Below are positions 52,093 through 60,763 of a stretch of DNA of 64,000 bases, piece after piece. Within the stretch, counting starts at the first letter, position 1. Each line of letters opens with the position of its first letter. A model generated the notes under the pieces. The model was not told where the DNA came from, did not search any database, and was given only the letters and a program-made list of their open reading frames with translations. The translations under genes and the position numbers were made by a program. The stretch comes from an uncultured Lachnospiraceae bacterium (GTDB lineage: Bacteria > Bacillota > Clostridia > Lachnospirales > Lachnospiraceae), in contig ONHB01000007.1 in NCBI GenBank assembly GCA_900317505.1, positions 29,120 through 93,119 on the forward strand. The letters run 5' to 3'.

Positions 52093-53256
52093 ATGCAGTT
52101 TTCAGATCGTATGAAAAATTATGAAGAGGGAATTTTTCAGGTACTGGATGAAATGAAGGTCAAAAAAGAACAGGCTGGAGAAAAGGTTTACAATTTTTCC
52201 GTTGGTACTCCGGATTTTAAGCCGGCTAAGCATATTATGGATGCAGTTACCGAGGCGGCATCCCATCCCGAGAATTATAAATATGCCTTAAAGGATATGC
52301 CTGCCTTACTGGAAGCCGTAAAAGACAGATACCATAAGAGATACCATGTGGAAGTGGAGACAGATGAGATCACATCCTTATACGGTTCACAGGAAGGCTT
52401 TGCACATATTGCCTTTGCTCTGTGCAATCCGGGAGATATTTTCTTGGTTCCCAATCCCGGTTATCCGGTTTTTACCTTTGGACCGTCTTTAGCAGGTGTC
52501 AAGATCGTTACCTATGACTTGATCGAAGAGATCGGATATTTACCGGATCTTTCTGCGATTGATGAGGAAACTGCAAAAGCAGCAAAGTGTATCGTGGTTT
52601 CTTATCCGTTAAATCCGGTATGCAAATGTGCACCTCCGTCCTTTTATGAGAAACTGATCGCATGGGCTAAAAAGTATGATGTCATTGTATTGCACGACAA
52701 TGCTTATTCGGATATTGTATATGACGGTAAAGAGGGAAGATCTTTCCTTTCTTATGAAGGTGCTAGGGAAGTCGGCGTGGAATTTTATTCACTGTCCAAA
52801 TCCTACAACTATACCGGAGCCAGAGTTTCATTTTTGGTCGGCAACAAGGAACTGATCAGGACCTTCAAAAAATTGAGAAGCCAGATTGATTACGGTACCT
52901 TCTTACCCGTACAGATGGGAGCAATCGCAGCCTTAAACGGACCGGATGATTTTGTAATCAGCCAGTGTCAGGCATATGAAGAGCGTAGGAATGCACTGTG
53001 TGATGGATTTACAAATGCCGGATGGAAATTTGAACGAAGCGAAGGAACGATGTTTGCATGGGCTAAGATTCCTGCCAAATATCAGGATGATGTAGAATTT
53101 GTCAAGGATCTGTTTGAAAAGACAGGGGTACTTTGCACACCGGGAAGCAGCTTTGGCACCTTAGGAAAGGGACATGTGCGTTTTGCACTGGTTTTACCTG
53201 TGGAAGTGATCAAAGAGGCCGTAGAAAAAGTACGCGAAAGCGGAATCCTTTTATAA
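52093..53256 (+). CDS. PLP-dependent aminotransferase class I (LL-diaminopimelate/aspartate type)
   Basis: The 387-residue fold-type I aminotransferase has FSVGTPDFKP, SLYGSQEGFAH, VPNPGYPVF, SYPLNPVCKCAPP, HDNAYSDIVYDG, the PLP lysine in YSLSKSYNYTGAR, and the C-terminal RFALVLP arginine region. The pattern is closest to DapL/AlaT-like enzymes of Clostridia. The substrate is not certain. The NPVCK in place of the common NPTG loop is unusual. ATG 52093 follows GAGAGG. It is monocistronic and ends at a terminator. Confidence 0.85.
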   Translation: MQFSDRMKNYEEGIFQVLDEMKVKKEQAGEKVYNFSVGTPDFKPAKHIMDAVTEAASHPENYKYALKDMPALLEAVKDRYHKRYHVEVETDEITSLYGSQEGFAHIAFALCNPGDIFLVPNPGYPVFTFGPSLAGVKIVTYDLIEEIGYLPDLSAIDEETAKAAKCIVVSYPLNPVCKCAPPSFYEKLIAWAKKYDVIVLHDNAYSDIVYDGKEGRSFLSYEGAREVGVEFYSLSKSYNYTGARVSFLVGNKELIRTFKKLRSQIDYGTFLPVQMGAIAALNGPDDFVISQCQAYEERRNALCDGFTNAGWKFERSEGTMFAWAKIPAKYQDDVEFVKDLFEKTGVLCTPGSSFGTLGKGHVRFALVLPVEVIKEAVEKVRESGILL

Positions 53257-53282
53257 CATGACCAATATGACCGTGATTTCGG

Positions 53283-53317
53283 GGTGGTGATTTTCAACAA
53301 AATTGCCACCTTTTTTT
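53283..53317 (+). terminator. Terminator after the aminotransferase
   Basis: GGTGGTGATTTT (53283-53294) pairs with AAAATTGCCACC (53299-53310; two G-U pairs) around a CAAC loop, followed by T7. Confidence 0.88.
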
Positions 53318-53352
53318 GTACAGTATTTTGTCCGGGATTTTGGTTCTCGCGG

Positions 53353-53381
53353 TTGACACGCTACTTTTCTTTCGTTATACT
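53353..53381 (+). promoter_or_regulatory. nrdD promoter
   Basis: TTGACA (53353-53358), 17 bp, TATACT (53376-53381); about 90 nt of leader to nrdD. No NrdR box of the ACACWATATATWGTGT type was recognised. Confidence 0.8.
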
Positions 53382-53474
53382 TTTATTTACACGCACCACA
53401 AGATATAGTGTTTTGGATTGATAAAAAGCGTTAATCTTGTATTGCAAAGGAATGCGGGAAGCGAAGAGGGAGTT

Positions 53475-55670
53475 ATGGAAATGACAGAAGAAACTGGCAA
53501 ACAGACAGCAGAAGAGATTGATTACAGCGCTATCTACAAGACAAAGCTGCCTGTTAAAATGATAAAAAAGGACGGCAGCAAAGAGGATTTTAATGTCCAG
53601 AAGGTTATCAATGCGGTTGGTAAGAGTGCATACCGTGCCCTGACCAAATTCAGCGATGCCGAAAAAGACAAGATCTGCCGTTATGTAGTAGAAAAGGTGG
53701 ACGAGCTGGAGCAGGATGAGCTTCCGATCCCGATCATGCACAATATTGTTGAGAGTGCATTGGAGCAGGTCAAACCGATCGTTGCCAAAAGCTATCGCGA
53801 TTACCGCAATTACAAGCAGGATTTTGTACGCATGATGGATGATGTCTACAAAAAGAGCCAGTCTATCATGTATATCGGAGATAAAGAAAATGCCAATACG
53901 GACAGTGCATTGGTTTCGACCAAGCGTAGTCTGATCTTCAACCAGTTCAATAAAGAGCTCTATCAGAAATTCTTTATGACCACAGAAGAGATCCAGGCAT
54001 GCCGTGACGGTTATATTTATGTGCATGATATGTCTGCACGCCGTGATACGATGAACTGTTGCCTTTTCGATGTGGCAAGTGTTCTGACCGGCGGATTTGA
54101 AATGGGAAATATCTGGTACAATGAGCCGAAGACCCTCGATGTTGCCTTTGATGTCATCGGTGATATCGTGCTTTCTGCTGCCAGCCAGCAGTATGGCGGC
54201 TTTACGGTTCCGGAGGTTGACAAGATCTTAGAGCCTTATGCTGAAAAGTCTTATCAGAGAGACGTTGACAAATATCTGCGTCTGGGAATTGACAGAGAAA
54301 AGGCAGAAGCAGAGGCCTTAGCCGATGTGGAGAAAGAATTTGAACAGGGCTTCCAGGGCTGGGAATACAAGTTCAATACGGTTGCCAGCAGCCGTGGTGA
54401 TTATCCGTTTATTACGGTTACTGCAGGTATCGGTACCGGCCGTTTTGCCAAGATGGCAACGATTGTCATGCTCCGTGTCAGAAAAAACGGACAAGGCAAA
54501 AAAGAATGTAAAAAGCCGGTTTTATTCCCGAAAATTGTATTTTTATATGATGAAAATCTGCATGGTCCCGGCAAAGAGCTTGAGGATGTTTTTGAAGCCG
54601 GAGTGGAATGTTCTTCAAAGACCATGTATCCCGACTGGCTGAGCCTTACCGGAAAGGGCTATATTGCCAGCATGTACAAGCAATATGGAAAGGTCATTTC
54701 CCCGATGGGATGCCGGGCCTTTTTGTCACCCTGGTATGAGCGTGGCGGCATGCATCCTGCAGATGAAGATGACAAACCAATCTTTGTCGGACGTTTCAAT
54801 ATCGGAGCAGTATCTTTACATCTGCCCATGATCTTAGCCAAATCGCGTCAGGAGAGCAAAGATTTTTACGAGGTACTGGATTATTATCTGAATCTGATCC
54901 GTCAGCTTCACATCAGGACCTATGCATACCTGGGAGAAATGCGCGCATCGACCAACCCGTTAGCCTATTGTGAGGGTGGTTTCCTTGGCGGACATCTGCA
55001 GCTTCATGACAAGATCAAGCCTATTTTAAAATCAGCAACGGCTTCTTTTGGTATTACGGCGTTCAACGAACTGCAGGAATTATACAATGGCAAATCTCTG
55101 GTAGAGGACGGTGCTTTTGCACTGGAGGTACTGGAGCATATCAATAAAAAGGTACAGGAATACAAAGAAGAGGATGGCAATTTATATGCAATCTACGGGA
55201 CACCCGCGGAGAATCTGTGTGGTCTTCAGGTCAAACAGTTCCGTGCCAAATATGGGATTGTAGAGGGAGTTTCCGATAAGGAATATGTTAGCAACAGCTT
55301 CCACTGCCATGTGTGTGAAGATATTACTCCGATTGAAAAACAGGATCTGGAATATCGATTCTGGGAAATGGCCAACGGTGGAAAGATCCAGTATGTCAAG
55401 TATCCGATCGACTACAACAAAGAGGCGATCAAGACCTTGATCCGCAGGGCTATGGACATGGGCTTTTATGAGGGAGTCAATATGTCATTGGCATACTGTG
55501 ATGACTGTGGACATCAGGAGCTGGAGATGGATGTATGTCCCAAATGCGGAAGCCGGAATCTGACCAAAATTGACCGTATGAACGGTTACCTTGCATACTC
55601 AAGAGTGCATGGAGATACCAGATTGAGTGATGCCAAGATGGCAGAAATTGCAGAAAGAAAGTCCATGTAA
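53475..55670 (+). CDS. nrdD: Anaerobic ribonucleoside-triphosphate reductase, large subunit
   Basis: NrdD reduces NTPs to dNTPs with a glycyl radical and works only without oxygen. The 731-residue protein has an N-terminal ATP-cone (IKKDGSKEDFNVQKVINAVGK), the radical-reductase core with NCCLFDVASVL, a C-terminal zinc site with CDDCG and CPKCGS, and the glycyl-radical loop RMNGYLAYSR. ATG 53475 has GAGGGAG 2 nt upstream; ATG 53481 would give better spacing and is equally possible. nrdG follows after 19 nt. Confidence 0.98.
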   Translation: MEMTEETGKQTAEEIDYSAIYKTKLPVKMIKKDGSKEDFNVQKVINAVGKSAYRALTKFSDAEKDKICRYVVEKVDELEQDELPIPIMHNIVESALEQVKPIVAKSYRDYRNYKQDFVRMMDDVYKKSQSIMYIGDKENANTDSALVSTKRSLIFNQFNKELYQKFFMTTEEIQACRDGYIYVHDMSARRDTMNCCLFDVASVLTGGFEMGNIWYNEPKTLDVAFDVIGDIVLSAASQQYGGFTVPEVDKILEPYAEKSYQRDVDKYLRLGIDREKAEAEALADVEKEFEQGFQGWEYKFNTVASSRGDYPFITVTAGIGTGRFAKMATIVMLRVRKNGQGKKECKKPVLFPKIVFLYDENLHGPGKELEDVFEAGVECSSKTMYPDWLSLTGKGYIASMYKQYGKVISPMGCRAFLSPWYERGGMHPADEDDKPIFVGRFNIGAVSLHLPMILAKSRQESKDFYEVLDYYLNLIRQLHIRTYAYLGEMRASTNPLAYCEGGFLGGHLQLHDKIKPILKSATASFGITAFNELQELYNGKSLVEDGAFALEVLEHINKKVQEYKEEDGNLYAIYGTPAENLCGLQVKQFRAKYGIVEGVSDKEYVSNSFHCHVCEDITPIEKQDLEYRFWEMANGGKIQYVKYPIDYNKEAIKTLIRRAMDMGFYEGVNMSLAYCDDCGHQELEMDVCPKCGSRNLTKIDRMNGYLAYSRVHGDTRLSDAKMAEIAERKSM

Positions 55671-55689
55671 GAGAGGAGTCAGGGTAATC

Positions 55690-56199
55690 ATGCGTTATCA
55701 TAATATTACAAAGGATGATATGTTAAATGGCGATGGCCTGCGTGTGGTATTGTGGGTTGCCGGATGCAATCACTGCTGCAAAGACTGCCAAAATCCGCTG
55801 ACATGGGATCCGGATGGAGGACTGCCGTTTGATGAAGCTGCCAGAAATGAGATTTTTGCTCAGCTGGATAAGCCCTATATTGCCGGAATTACCTTCTCGG
55901 GCGGAGATCCTTTACATGCAGCCAACAAGCTGGATGTCCAGTGCTTTATGGAAGAAATAAGAGAAAAATATCCCAATAAGACCATCTGGCTTTATACCGG
56001 GGATGTCTGGGAAAATATATATCATTATCCACTGATGCAGTATGTAGATGTCGTTGTAGATGGTGAGTATGTGGCCGAGCTTCGGGATCCTAAGCTTATG
56101 TGGAAGGGAAGCAGCAACCAGAGAGTCATCGATGTCCAAAAGACATTGGCAGGACCGGATGTTTTAGTACCGGTTCTTCACTGTGGTGATTACAACTAA
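55690..56199 (+). CDS. nrdG: Anaerobic ribonucleotide reductase activating protein
   Basis: NrdG is the radical-SAM enzyme that makes the glycyl radical on NrdD. The 169-residue product has the C-x3-C-x2-C cluster in CNHCCKDC, the WVAGCN and FSGGDPLH segments and GDVW. ATG 55690 follows AGGG and GAGGAG. The gene shares the nrdD transcript. A long hairpin follows it in the gap to dut. Confidence 0.96.
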   Translation: MRYHNITKDDMLNGDGLRVVLWVAGCNHCCKDCQNPLTWDPDGGLPFDEAARNEIFAQLDKPYIAGITFSGGDPLHAANKLDVQCFMEEIREKYPNKTIWLYTGDVWENIYHYPLMQYVDVVVDGEYVAELRDPKLMWKGSSNQRVIDVQKTLAGPDVLVPVLHCGDYN

Positions 56200-56231
56200 A
56201 ATACTCAAATAAAACGATTCGTGAATATCAA

Positions 56232-56261
56232 GTTAGGGGCAAAATACTTTTTGACCCTAAC
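56232..56261 (+). other. Long hairpin downstream of nrdG, without U-tract
   Basis: GTTAGGG (56232-56238) pairs with CCCTAAC (56255-56261); after one G/A mismatch CAAAA pairs with TTTTG around a TACT loop, making 12 bp. No run of T follows, so it is not an ordinary intrinsic terminator. A 16-nt palindrome, ATATTTTATAAAATAT, follows around 56270-56285. Confidence 0.65.
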
Positions 56262-56303
56262 ATCATAATATATTTTATAAAATATAAAAGGAGAAAAGAA
56301 GAA

Positions 56304-56319
56304 GGAGGCAACGGCTTCC
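56304..56319 (+). promoter_or_regulatory. Sequestered, distant Shine-Dalgarno in the dut leader
   Basis: The best SD (AAGGAGG, 56303-56309) sits 26 nt before the dut ATG at 56336 and forms a 6-bp stem GGAGGC/GCTTCC with an AACG loop. No SD-like sequence lies in the 16 nt before the ATG, and no in-frame ATG, GTG or TTG lies between. Refolding may bring the SD near the start, or dut is started by a weak or coupled mechanism. Confidence 0.55.
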
Positions 56320-56335
56320 GGATTCTGCAAACGCT

Positions 56336-56773
56336 ATGAGCAAAACAATACAGATTCAATACATAAATGATGAAATCAAGAGACTGGAATATATTGACGG
56401 CAAGTCAGACTGGATCGATTTACGAAGCAGTGAGCATGTAGAAATGAAGGCAGGAGAATTCCGCCTGATCAACCTTGGTGTGGCTATGAAGCTTCCGGAC
56501 GGGTATGAGGCTCATATCGTTCCCCGCAGCTCTACCTTCAAAAATTTCGGAATCATCCAGACCAACCATTGCGGAATCGTGGATGAAACATACTGCGGTC
56601 CCAATGACTGGTTTTATATGCCTGCATATGCTTTGAGAGATACTGTGATTGAGGTCAATGACAGAATCTGTCAGTTCCGGATTGAAAAGCATCAGCCGAC
56701 GATTGTTTTTGAAGAAGTGGAAGCACTGCAGGGCAAGGACCGCGGTGGAATTGGAAGTACCGGTACAAAATAA
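56336..56773 (+). CDS. dut: dUTP diphosphatase
   Basis: Dut hydrolyses dUTP to dUMP, keeping uracil out of DNA and feeding dTMP synthesis. The 145-residue protein has the five trimeric dUTPase motifs: FRLINLGVAMKLPDG, PRSST, the GIVDETYCGPNDW Tyr/Asp region, NDRICQFRIEK and the C-terminal RGGIGSTG. Its place after nrdDG is logical, as it acts on the product pool of the reductase. The leader is unusual, with the SD far upstream inside a hairpin. Confidence 0.95.
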   Translation: MSKTIQIQYINDEIKRLEYIDGKSDWIDLRSSEHVEMKAGEFRLINLGVAMKLPDGYEAHIVPRSSTFKNFGIIQTNHCGIVDETYCGPNDWFYMPAYALRDTVIEVNDRICQFRIEKHQPTIVFEEVEALQGKDRGGIGSTGTK

Positions 56774-56804
56774 TAAGATATTTCACAAAATCAGTATAAG
56801 CTTT

Positions 56805-56853
56805 ACTCCTTTTTGGAAAACTATAGAAAATAGTTTTGTAAAAAGGAGTTTTT
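56805..56853 (+). terminator. Long terminator hairpin after dut that contains the SD of the next gene
   Basis: ACTCCTTTTT (56805-56814) pairs with AAAAAGGAGT (56840-56849) and, inside a GG/GT internal loop, AAAACTAT pairs with ATAGTTTT, for 18 bp, followed by TTTTA. The 3' arm holds AAGGAG (56843-56848), the SD of the TTG-started germination gene at 56858. Confidence 0.85.
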
Positions 56854-56857
56854 ATAT

Positions 56858-58321
56858 TTGAAAAAGAAACTGAATGATGTCATAGAAGATGTAAAAATGC
56901 CAAGGGCTTTGTATCATGTATCGCGGGATATCAATGTCAATATGCATTATCTTAGCCAGAAGCTGAATATTGATGCCAACTTTGATCTGGTCTATCATGT
57001 GATCGATATTGGAGGCAGAAGAGCCTGTATGTATTTTATCAATGGCTTTTGTAAAGATGATCTGCTCCAAAAGATGGTGGAGATTTTTGTCGGAGTGGCG
57101 CCAAAGGACATGCCGGATAATGCCCATGCCTTTTCCAAAAAATTTATGCCTTATATCACTGTTGAACTGGAAAACAACTGGGAGCAGATCCTGTATTATA
57201 TTCTTTCCGGTGTTTATGTGCTGTTTATTGACGGATATGATAAATGCATGATGATCGACGCAAGGGACTATCCGGCACGGTCTGTGGCAGAGCCGGAAAA
57301 GGATAAAGTGCTTCGCGGTTCCAAGGATGGCTTTGTGGAAAACGTAGTATTAAACAGCGCGCTGATCCGCCGCCGTATCCGGTCCGAGGACTTACGGATG
57401 GAAATGATGAATGCCGGCAAGACTTCTAAAACGGATATCATCGTCTGTTATATGGATTCACGTGTCGATCAGGATCTTCTCGATATGGTAAAAACAAGGA
57501 TCCGCAATATCCAGGTGGATGCGCTTACCATGAATCAGGAAAGCCTTGCAGAATGTCTCTATAAAAAAACATGGTGGAATCCGTTTCCGAAATTTAAGTT
57601 TACCGAACGTCCGGATACGGCTGCGGCACAGATTTTAGAGGGCAACATTGTTATCCTTGTAGATAATTCGCCTTCTGCCATGATCATGCCGACAAGCATC
57701 TTTGATGTGATCGAAGAAGCCGATGATTACTATTTTCCGCCGGTTACAGGAACCTATCTTCGCCTGACAAGATTTATCATTGCGGTATTGACCTATATTA
57801 TGACGCCGACCTTTTTATTGATGATGCAGGAGCCGCGGTTTATTCCCAGAGGTTTTGAATTTATCATGGTTGCCGATACCATAAATATCCCACTGATCTG
57901 GCAGTTTCTGATCTTAGAGCTTGCAATCGACGGTCTGAAGTTAGCCGCAGTTAACACGCCAAGTATGTTGAGTACACCGCTTAGTGTGATGGCCGGTCTT
58001 GTCTTAGGGGAATTTTCCGTAAAAAGCGGCTGGTTTAATGCTGAAGTCATGCTTTATATGGCATTTGTAGCCATTGCTAACTACACACAGGCAAGCTACG
58101 AATTATCCTATGCACTGAAATTTATGCGTATCATCAGTCTGATTTTGACGGCTATGTTTGGCCTGTACGGATATATTGCCGGAATCATTGTTTTGGTTTT
58201 ATCCCTTGTATTTAATAAAACAATCTCCGGTGACAGCTATGTTTTTCCATTGCTTCCACTTAAATTAAAGCAGCTTGGCCTGCGGTTTGTGAGAAGAAGA
58301 TTAAAGGATTCAAAAAAATGA
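56858..58321 (+). CDS. SpoVAF/GerA-family spore germination protein
   Basis: The 487-residue protein belongs to the GerA A-subunit family, closest to SpoVAF, which is co-expressed with SpoVA and improves germination. Motifs are PRALYHVSRDINVNMHYL, YFINGFC, the ARDYPARSVAEPEKDKVLRGSKDGFVENVVLN N-domain core (VRGSKDGFVE type), then five to six membrane helices with PTSIFD, GFEFIM and YVFPLLPL. No B or C subunit gene adjoins. The start is TTG 56858, 9 nt after the AAGGAG that lies in the preceding terminator. The sigma factor is not clear from the sequence. Confidence 0.9.
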   Translation: MKKKLNDVIEDVKMPRALYHVSRDINVNMHYLSQKLNIDANFDLVYHVIDIGGRRACMYFINGFCKDDLLQKMVEIFVGVAPKDMPDNAHAFSKKFMPYITVELENNWEQILYYILSGVYVLFIDGYDKCMMIDARDYPARSVAEPEKDKVLRGSKDGFVENVVLNSALIRRRIRSEDLRMEMMNAGKTSKTDIIVCYMDSRVDQDLLDMVKTRIRNIQVDALTMNQESLAECLYKKTWWNPFPKFKFTERPDTAAAQILEGNIVILVDNSPSAMIMPTSIFDVIEEADDYYFPPVTGTYLRLTRFIIAVLTYIMTPTFLLMMQEPRFIPRGFEFIMVADTINIPLIWQFLILELAIDGLKLAAVNTPSMLSTPLSVMAGLVLGEFSVKSGWFNAEVMLYMAFVAIANYTQASYELSYALKFMRIISLILTAMFGLYGYIAGIIVLVLSLVFNKTISGDSYVFPLLPLKLKQLGLRFVRRRLKDSKK

Positions 58322-58350
58322 TTTTAATTCTCAGAATATGAACAGTCTGT

Positions 58351-58380
58351 TTGCTATTTACTATCATAGTATGTTAAAAT
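58351..58380 (+). promoter_or_regulatory. degV promoter with operator-like palindrome
   Basis: TTGCTA (58351-58356), 18 bp, TAAAAT (58375-58380) with an extended TG. The spacer contains the perfect 13-bp inverted repeat TACTATCATAGTA (58359-58371), a good candidate operator. Confidence 0.6.
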
Positions 58381-58448
58381 TAGCGTGGCTGGTAAATACA
58401 GCCATTTCTATAAACATCAGATAAAAGATTAGGTTAAAAGAGGGAAAT

Positions 58449-59318
58449 ATGAGCGATTTTATTATTGTTACGGATACGGCATCCGACCTTCCGAGAGATT
58501 ATATCGATAAAAATCATATTGAAATTTTATCTCTTGGATATATTGTTGATTTTCAGATGTACAACTGGTATCATCCGATGGATGATCATGAATTTTACAA
58601 TACCATGCGCAATGGTGCCATGCCGACCACATCGCAGGTCAATGGCAATGATGCCACGCAGCTGTTTGAAAAGTTAAAATCCAGAAATAAGGATATTTTA
58701 TGCATTGCCTTTTCATCCGAGCTGAGTGGTACCTACAACAATATCGCATTGGCTGCCATGGATTTTCGTGATCTGAATCCGGAGGTCAATATACGGGTTA
58801 TCGATTCAAAAGCGGCATCTTTGGGCGAAGGACTGATGGTGGATTATGCTGTCAGACAGAGAGAGCAGGGAAGATCCATGGATGAGGTTGCAGATGATTT
58901 AGAGCAGAATTTCAGACATTTTGCCCATGTATTTACGGTAGATGATCTGTTTCATCTGCATAGAGGCGGCAGAGTGAGCAAGGCTACGGCAATCGTTGGT
59001 ACTCTGGCACAGGTTAAGCCGATTTTACATGTGGATGACGAAGGACGTCTGATCAATATCGGAAAAGTACGTGGCAGAAAGCGTTCTTTACAGGAGCTTG
59101 TCAATCTGATGGAAAAGCAGATGGGTAGCTACCGGAACGAAAATAAGACAATATTTATCAGTCATGGAGATTGTAAAGAAGATGCACAGTATGTGGCAGA
59201 TCTCGTAAAAGAACGGTTTGGTATTGATTCATTCCTGATCAATTATGTAGGTCCGACGATCGGAGCTCATACCGGTCCGGGCGTTGTTGCGCTGTTTTTC
59301 AGAGGAGAGCGCCGGTAA
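58449..59318 (+). CDS. DegV family fatty-acid-binding protein (FakB type)
   Basis: DegV/FakB proteins bind a fatty acid and present it to the kinase FakA for phosphorylation. The 289-residue product has VTDTASDLP, the MPTTSQVN loop, FSSELSGTYNN, IDSKAASLGEG, the LHRGGRVSKA segment and a C-terminal HTGPGVVALFF. No fakA is in view. It has its own promoter and follows GAGGGAAAT. Confidence 0.93.
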   Translation: MSDFIIVTDTASDLPRDYIDKNHIEILSLGYIVDFQMYNWYHPMDDHEFYNTMRNGAMPTTSQVNGNDATQLFEKLKSRNKDILCIAFSSELSGTYNNIALAAMDFRDLNPEVNIRVIDSKAASLGEGLMVDYAVRQREQGRSMDEVADDLEQNFRHFAHVFTVDDLFHLHRGGRVSKATAIVGTLAQVKPILHVDDEGRLINIGKVRGRKRSLQELVNLMEKQMGSYRNENKTIFISHGDCKEDAQYVADLVKERFGIDSFLINYVGPTIGAHTGPGVVALFFRGERR

Positions 59319-59341
59319 GAAGTTTTTTGTGCAGAGTGTGA

Positions 59342-59947
59342 ATGCTTATGGAACAAAGATATACGATTGATGGTTTTGAATTTTATTATGAAGAGGATGA
59401 AAAAAAGGCAAAGGAAGAGCTGGCAAAGATCAATGCATTGAGTTCCCGGATTGATGCAGACAATCTGGGGGCATTAAAGGCAGTTTATATAAAGGCTGTT
59501 GAGCAGAAAATCTTTGAGACACAGGTTGGCCTTCATTATCTGGCGGATATCAGGAGCTATCTTTTGTCAAAAGGGGCGCTGGAGGATAATGAATGTCCGA
59601 TACCGGTTTTATTTACCAGGACATCGGTTCAAAATCAGACAAAACGCCTGTCGGAGGAATATGATACCTTCAAACAAAAAGTGAAAAAGGATGCTGACGA
59701 AAAGATTCAGAAAGAAAAACAGGAAAACAGGCGTCTGGTACATAAATGCCGACAGCGCAATCTGGCATGTGCAGTACTTGTGGTCATGGTCGTGATCATG
59801 TTTGTGATCTCGATGACGGGCAACAATCCCACTGTATTAAATTATAAAAGAGCAATTACCAATCAATATGCAGAATGGGAGCAGCAGCTAACCGAACGTG
59901 AAAATGCAGTACGCGAGAAAGAAGCAGCGCTCTCTTCACAAAATTAA
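59342..59947 (+). CDS. Single-pass membrane protein with coiled-coil regions, unknown function
   Basis: The 201-residue protein begins with an acidic region, has a Lys/Glu-rich helix (about 105-135, likely coiled coil), a membrane helix (about 143-161, VLVVMVVIMFVIS), then a short heptad-like tail (WEQQLTERENAVREKEAAL). No family is recognised. ATG 59342 or 59348 may be used; the SD is weak. It sits 23 nt after degV and 61 nt before the response regulator, so it may accompany either one. Confidence 0.7.
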   Translation: MLMEQRYTIDGFEFYYEEDEKKAKEELAKINALSSRIDADNLGALKAVYIKAVEQKIFETQVGLHYLADIRSYLLSKGALEDNECPIPVLFTRTSVQNQTKRLSEEYDTFKQKVKKDADEKIQKEKQENRRLVHKCRQRNLACAVLVVMVVIMFVISMTGNNPTVLNYKRAITNQYAEWEQQLTERENAVREKEAALSSQN

Positions 59948-60008
59948 CATAAATTTGTGTTAGGATATATTTATTTCAAAGATCAATATAGGCAACGAGG
60001 TGTTTTTT

Positions 60009-60683
60009 GTGAGTAAAGCAAAGATATTAGTGGTTGATGATGAGAGCAGGATGCGCAAGCTTGTACGGGATTTTTTAAGCCGTGCGGATTTTGATGTGAT
60101 GGAAGCCGAAAATGGTGAGCAGGCAGTGGATATTTTTTACACCAATAAAGATATTGCGCTGATCTTGCTTGATGTGATGATGCCCAAAATGGATGGATGG
60201 GCAGTCTGCAAAGAGATTCGTGCCGTATCTGCCGTACCGATCATCATGCTGACGGCCAAAGCGGATGAAAAGGATGAATTAAAGGGCTTTGAGCTTGGCG
60301 TTGACGAATATATTGTAAAGCCCTTCAGTCCCAAGATTTTAGTTGCGCGGGTAGAGGCTGTACTAAGAAGGAGCAATCCGGCTGAGGCAGACGACAATAT
60401 TTTGGAATACGACGGCATCCGGATGGACAAGGTTGCCCATATTGTCACGATAGATGGCAAGTCGGTTGATTTAAGCTACAAAGAGTTTGAGCTTCTGGGC
60501 TATTTTATGGAAAACAGGGGCGTGGCGTTATCCAGAGAAGTGATCTTAAATCATGTGTGGAATTATGACTACTTTGGAGATGCCAGGACAATCGATACCC
60601 ATGTAAAAAAGCTGCGCAGCAAAATGGGAAATTATGGAGAACATATCCAGACGATCTGGGGCCTCGGATATAAATTTGAATAG
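60009..60683 (+). CDS. OmpR/PhoB-family response regulator
   Basis: The 224-residue protein has a receiver domain (ILVVDDESRMRKL, phosphoacceptor Asp in LLDVMMPKMDGW, LTAKADEKD, VKPFSPK) and a winged-helix DNA-binding domain (LSYKEFELLGYFMENRG, ILNHVWNYDYFGDARTIDTHVKKLRSK). GTG 60009 is chosen for its spacing after GAGG; a GTG at 60000 would overlap it. Its probable kinase is encoded at 61605, on the other side of mntP. The signal and regulon are not known. Confidence 0.93.
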   Translation: MSKAKILVVDDESRMRKLVRDFLSRADFDVMEAENGEQAVDIFYTNKDIALILLDVMMPKMDGWAVCKEIRAVSAVPIIMLTAKADEKDELKGFELGVDEYIVKPFSPKILVARVEAVLRRSNPAEADDNILEYDGIRMDKVAHIVTIDGKSVDLSYKEFELLGYFMENRGVALSREVILNHVWNYDYFGDARTIDTHVKKLRSKMGNYGEHIQTIWGLGYKFE

Positions 60684-60729
60684 TCATTTCGGATTTTAAG
60701 TCCTACCAGTAAAATCATATTATTTTTTC

Positions 60730-60758
60730 TTGATTTTAACAGCCGAAAGTGATATATT
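60730..60758 (+). promoter_or_regulatory. mntP promoter
   Basis: TTGATT (60730-60735), 17 bp, TATATT (60753-60758), placing transcription start at the riboswitch. Confidence 0.75.
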
Positions 60759-60763
60759 ATATC

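Noticed and set aside
51864..52124. 86-residue frame across the terminator downstream of rnhA
   Set aside because: It overlaps the small membrane protein out of frame, crosses a terminator hairpin and has no SD.
53418..53474. N-terminal extension of NrdD
   Set aside because: The extra 19 residues precede the GAGGGAG site and are unlike the family.
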